Positions 5,257 to 5,658 of a stretch of 5,658 bases of DNA are shown here, one piece after another; position 1 is the stretch's first letter, and every line of letters begins with the position of its first letter. A model generated the notes under the pieces. It had not been told where the DNA came from. It saw only the letters and a list, made by a program, of their open reading frames with translations, and did not search any database. This stretch comes from Moraxellaceae bacterium UBA2032 (GTDB lineage Bacteria; Pseudomonadota; Gammaproteobacteria; Pseudomonadales; Moraxellaceae): positions 1-5,658 of the forward strand of contig DDBM01000217.1 in NCBI GenBank assembly GCA_002333125.1, written 5' to 3'. A program made the translations under genes and the position numbers.

Positions 5257-5262
5257 TATGAT
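5257..5262 (+). promoter_or_regulatory. candidate -10 box for the ferredoxin-reductase gene
   Basis: TATGAT at 5257-5262 is one base from consensus and would start transcription near 5269, 28 nt before the ATG at 5297. The palindromes at 5221-5248 would then cover roughly -48 to -21, blocking the -35 region. TATTAT at 5246-5251 is an alternative -10. Neither has a recognisable -35 box. Confidence 0.35.
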
Positions 5263-5296
5263 TGCTCTCAGACATTAAGTTTGATGAGCACTGACT

Positions 5297-5658
5297 ATGT
5301 TACAACACCTTTTAAAGCCTTTAGCTTCTGAGCAAATAATTGATTTTTGGTCAAAAGAATTTGGCTTAGCTTTTTCATGGCAACGTCCAATGGCCAAAAT
5401 TGTTAAACGCACCGTAGAAGCTAACGATACAGTGAGTTTATGGCTAAAGCCTAATTTACGCTTTAAAGGATTTAATGCAGGTCAACACATCAATGTGACT
5501 GTACAAGTTAATGGGGTGAATTTTACCCGTAGTTATAGTTTAAGTAATGCACCACGCGCTGATGGTTTATTGCGCCTAACCATCAAAAAAGAGGGCAAAG
5601 TAAGTAGCCATTTGTGTCAATACGTCCACGTGGGCGACTTAGGGCAATCGCGCTATGT
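5297..5658 (+). CDS. ferredoxin reductase-like flavoprotein, 5' part (cut by window end)
   Basis: An open frame from ATG 5297 runs off the window after 120 complete codons. An in-frame TGA at 5285-5287 shows that the N-terminus is complete. After a helical start (MLQHLLKPLASEQIIDFWSK), the sequence enters an FAD-binding ferredoxin-NADP reductase domain: VEANDTVSLWLKP (40-52), the NAGQHINVTV strand (60-69) and RSYSLSN (78-84), which matches the RxYS flavin-binding motif, then LRLTIKKEGKVSSHL (92-106). The NAD(P)-binding half and any C-terminal 2Fe-2S domain lie outside. In pseudomonads and other Gammaproteobacteria, such a reductase is encoded next to an acyl desaturase under a DesT/FabR-type repressor and passes electrons to the desaturase. 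The divergent repressor makes that role likely here, but the desaturase is not visible. The ribosome site is weak (GATGAG at 5283-5288). Confidence 0.85.
   Translation, partial: MLQHLLKPLASEQIIDFWSKEFGLAFSWQRPMAKIVKRTVEANDTVSLWLKPNLRFKGFNAGQHINVTVQVNGVNFTRSYSLSNAPRADGLLRLTIKKEGKVSSHLCQYVHVGDLGQSRY

Noticed and set aside
1..5658. CRISPR array, tRNA, insertion sequence or phage genes
   Set aside because: No regularly spaced repeats, tRNA-like fold, transposase or terminal inverted repeats were seen on either strand.

Overview
The window looks like chromosomal DNA from an AT-rich gammaproteobacterium. The evidence is the linked order nudJ-mnmA-hflD, an HflD homologue (a family largely confined to Gammaproteobacteria), and a FabR-type TetR repressor divergent from a ferredoxin-reductase-like gene. 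I cannot name the genus. All full-length genes look intact. I see no rRNA, tRNA, CRISPR array, insertion sequence or phage structural gene.

Layout. (1) 1-149: a possible terminator of an upstream unit, then a promoter whose -10 lies inside a strong inverted repeat. (2) 150-768, + strand: a two-gene toxin-antitoxin operon of the HigB2/HigA2 type, toxin first, followed by a terminator at about 809-831. (3) 900-3123, - strand: nudJ, mnmA and hflD, in that transcription order, joined by two 4-nt ATGA stop/start overlaps. They encode a Nudix phosphatase, the tRNA 2-thiouridylase and HflD. (4) 3124-3253: a 130-bp divergent intergenic region. (5) 3254-4479, + strand: moaC-moaD-moaE, three steps of molybdenum cofactor synthesis, with an ATGA overlap between moaC and moaD and a 48-bp gap before moaE. 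(6) 4480-5145, - strand: a FabR-like repressor whose stop codon abuts the moaE stop codon. (7) 5161-5296: a divergent control region with two overlapping copies of one 16-bp operator-like palindrome. (8) 5297 to the window end: the first 120 codons of a flavin-dependent ferredoxin reductase, probably the electron donor of a fatty-acid desaturase encoded beyond the edge.

How the parts may work together. MnmA and the MoaD/MoaE synthase both use sulfur that, in Escherichia coli, comes from IscS through TusA, so two sulfur-transfer operons lie back to back here. MoaC makes cPMP; MoaD thiocarboxylate and MoaE convert it to molybdopterin. moaA is not in the window, so cPMP synthesis must be completed from elsewhere. 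The repressor and reductase resemble the FabR/DesT-desaturase arrangement that tunes unsaturated fatty-acid content. The toxin-antitoxin module is the accessory element; it sits just beyond hflD, where purB is often found in related genomes.

I found no convincing new multi-gene system. The most checkable new observations are regulatory: the twin palindromes at 5221-5248, the palindrome over the toxin-antitoxin -10, and repeat/hairpin structures in and after moaD.
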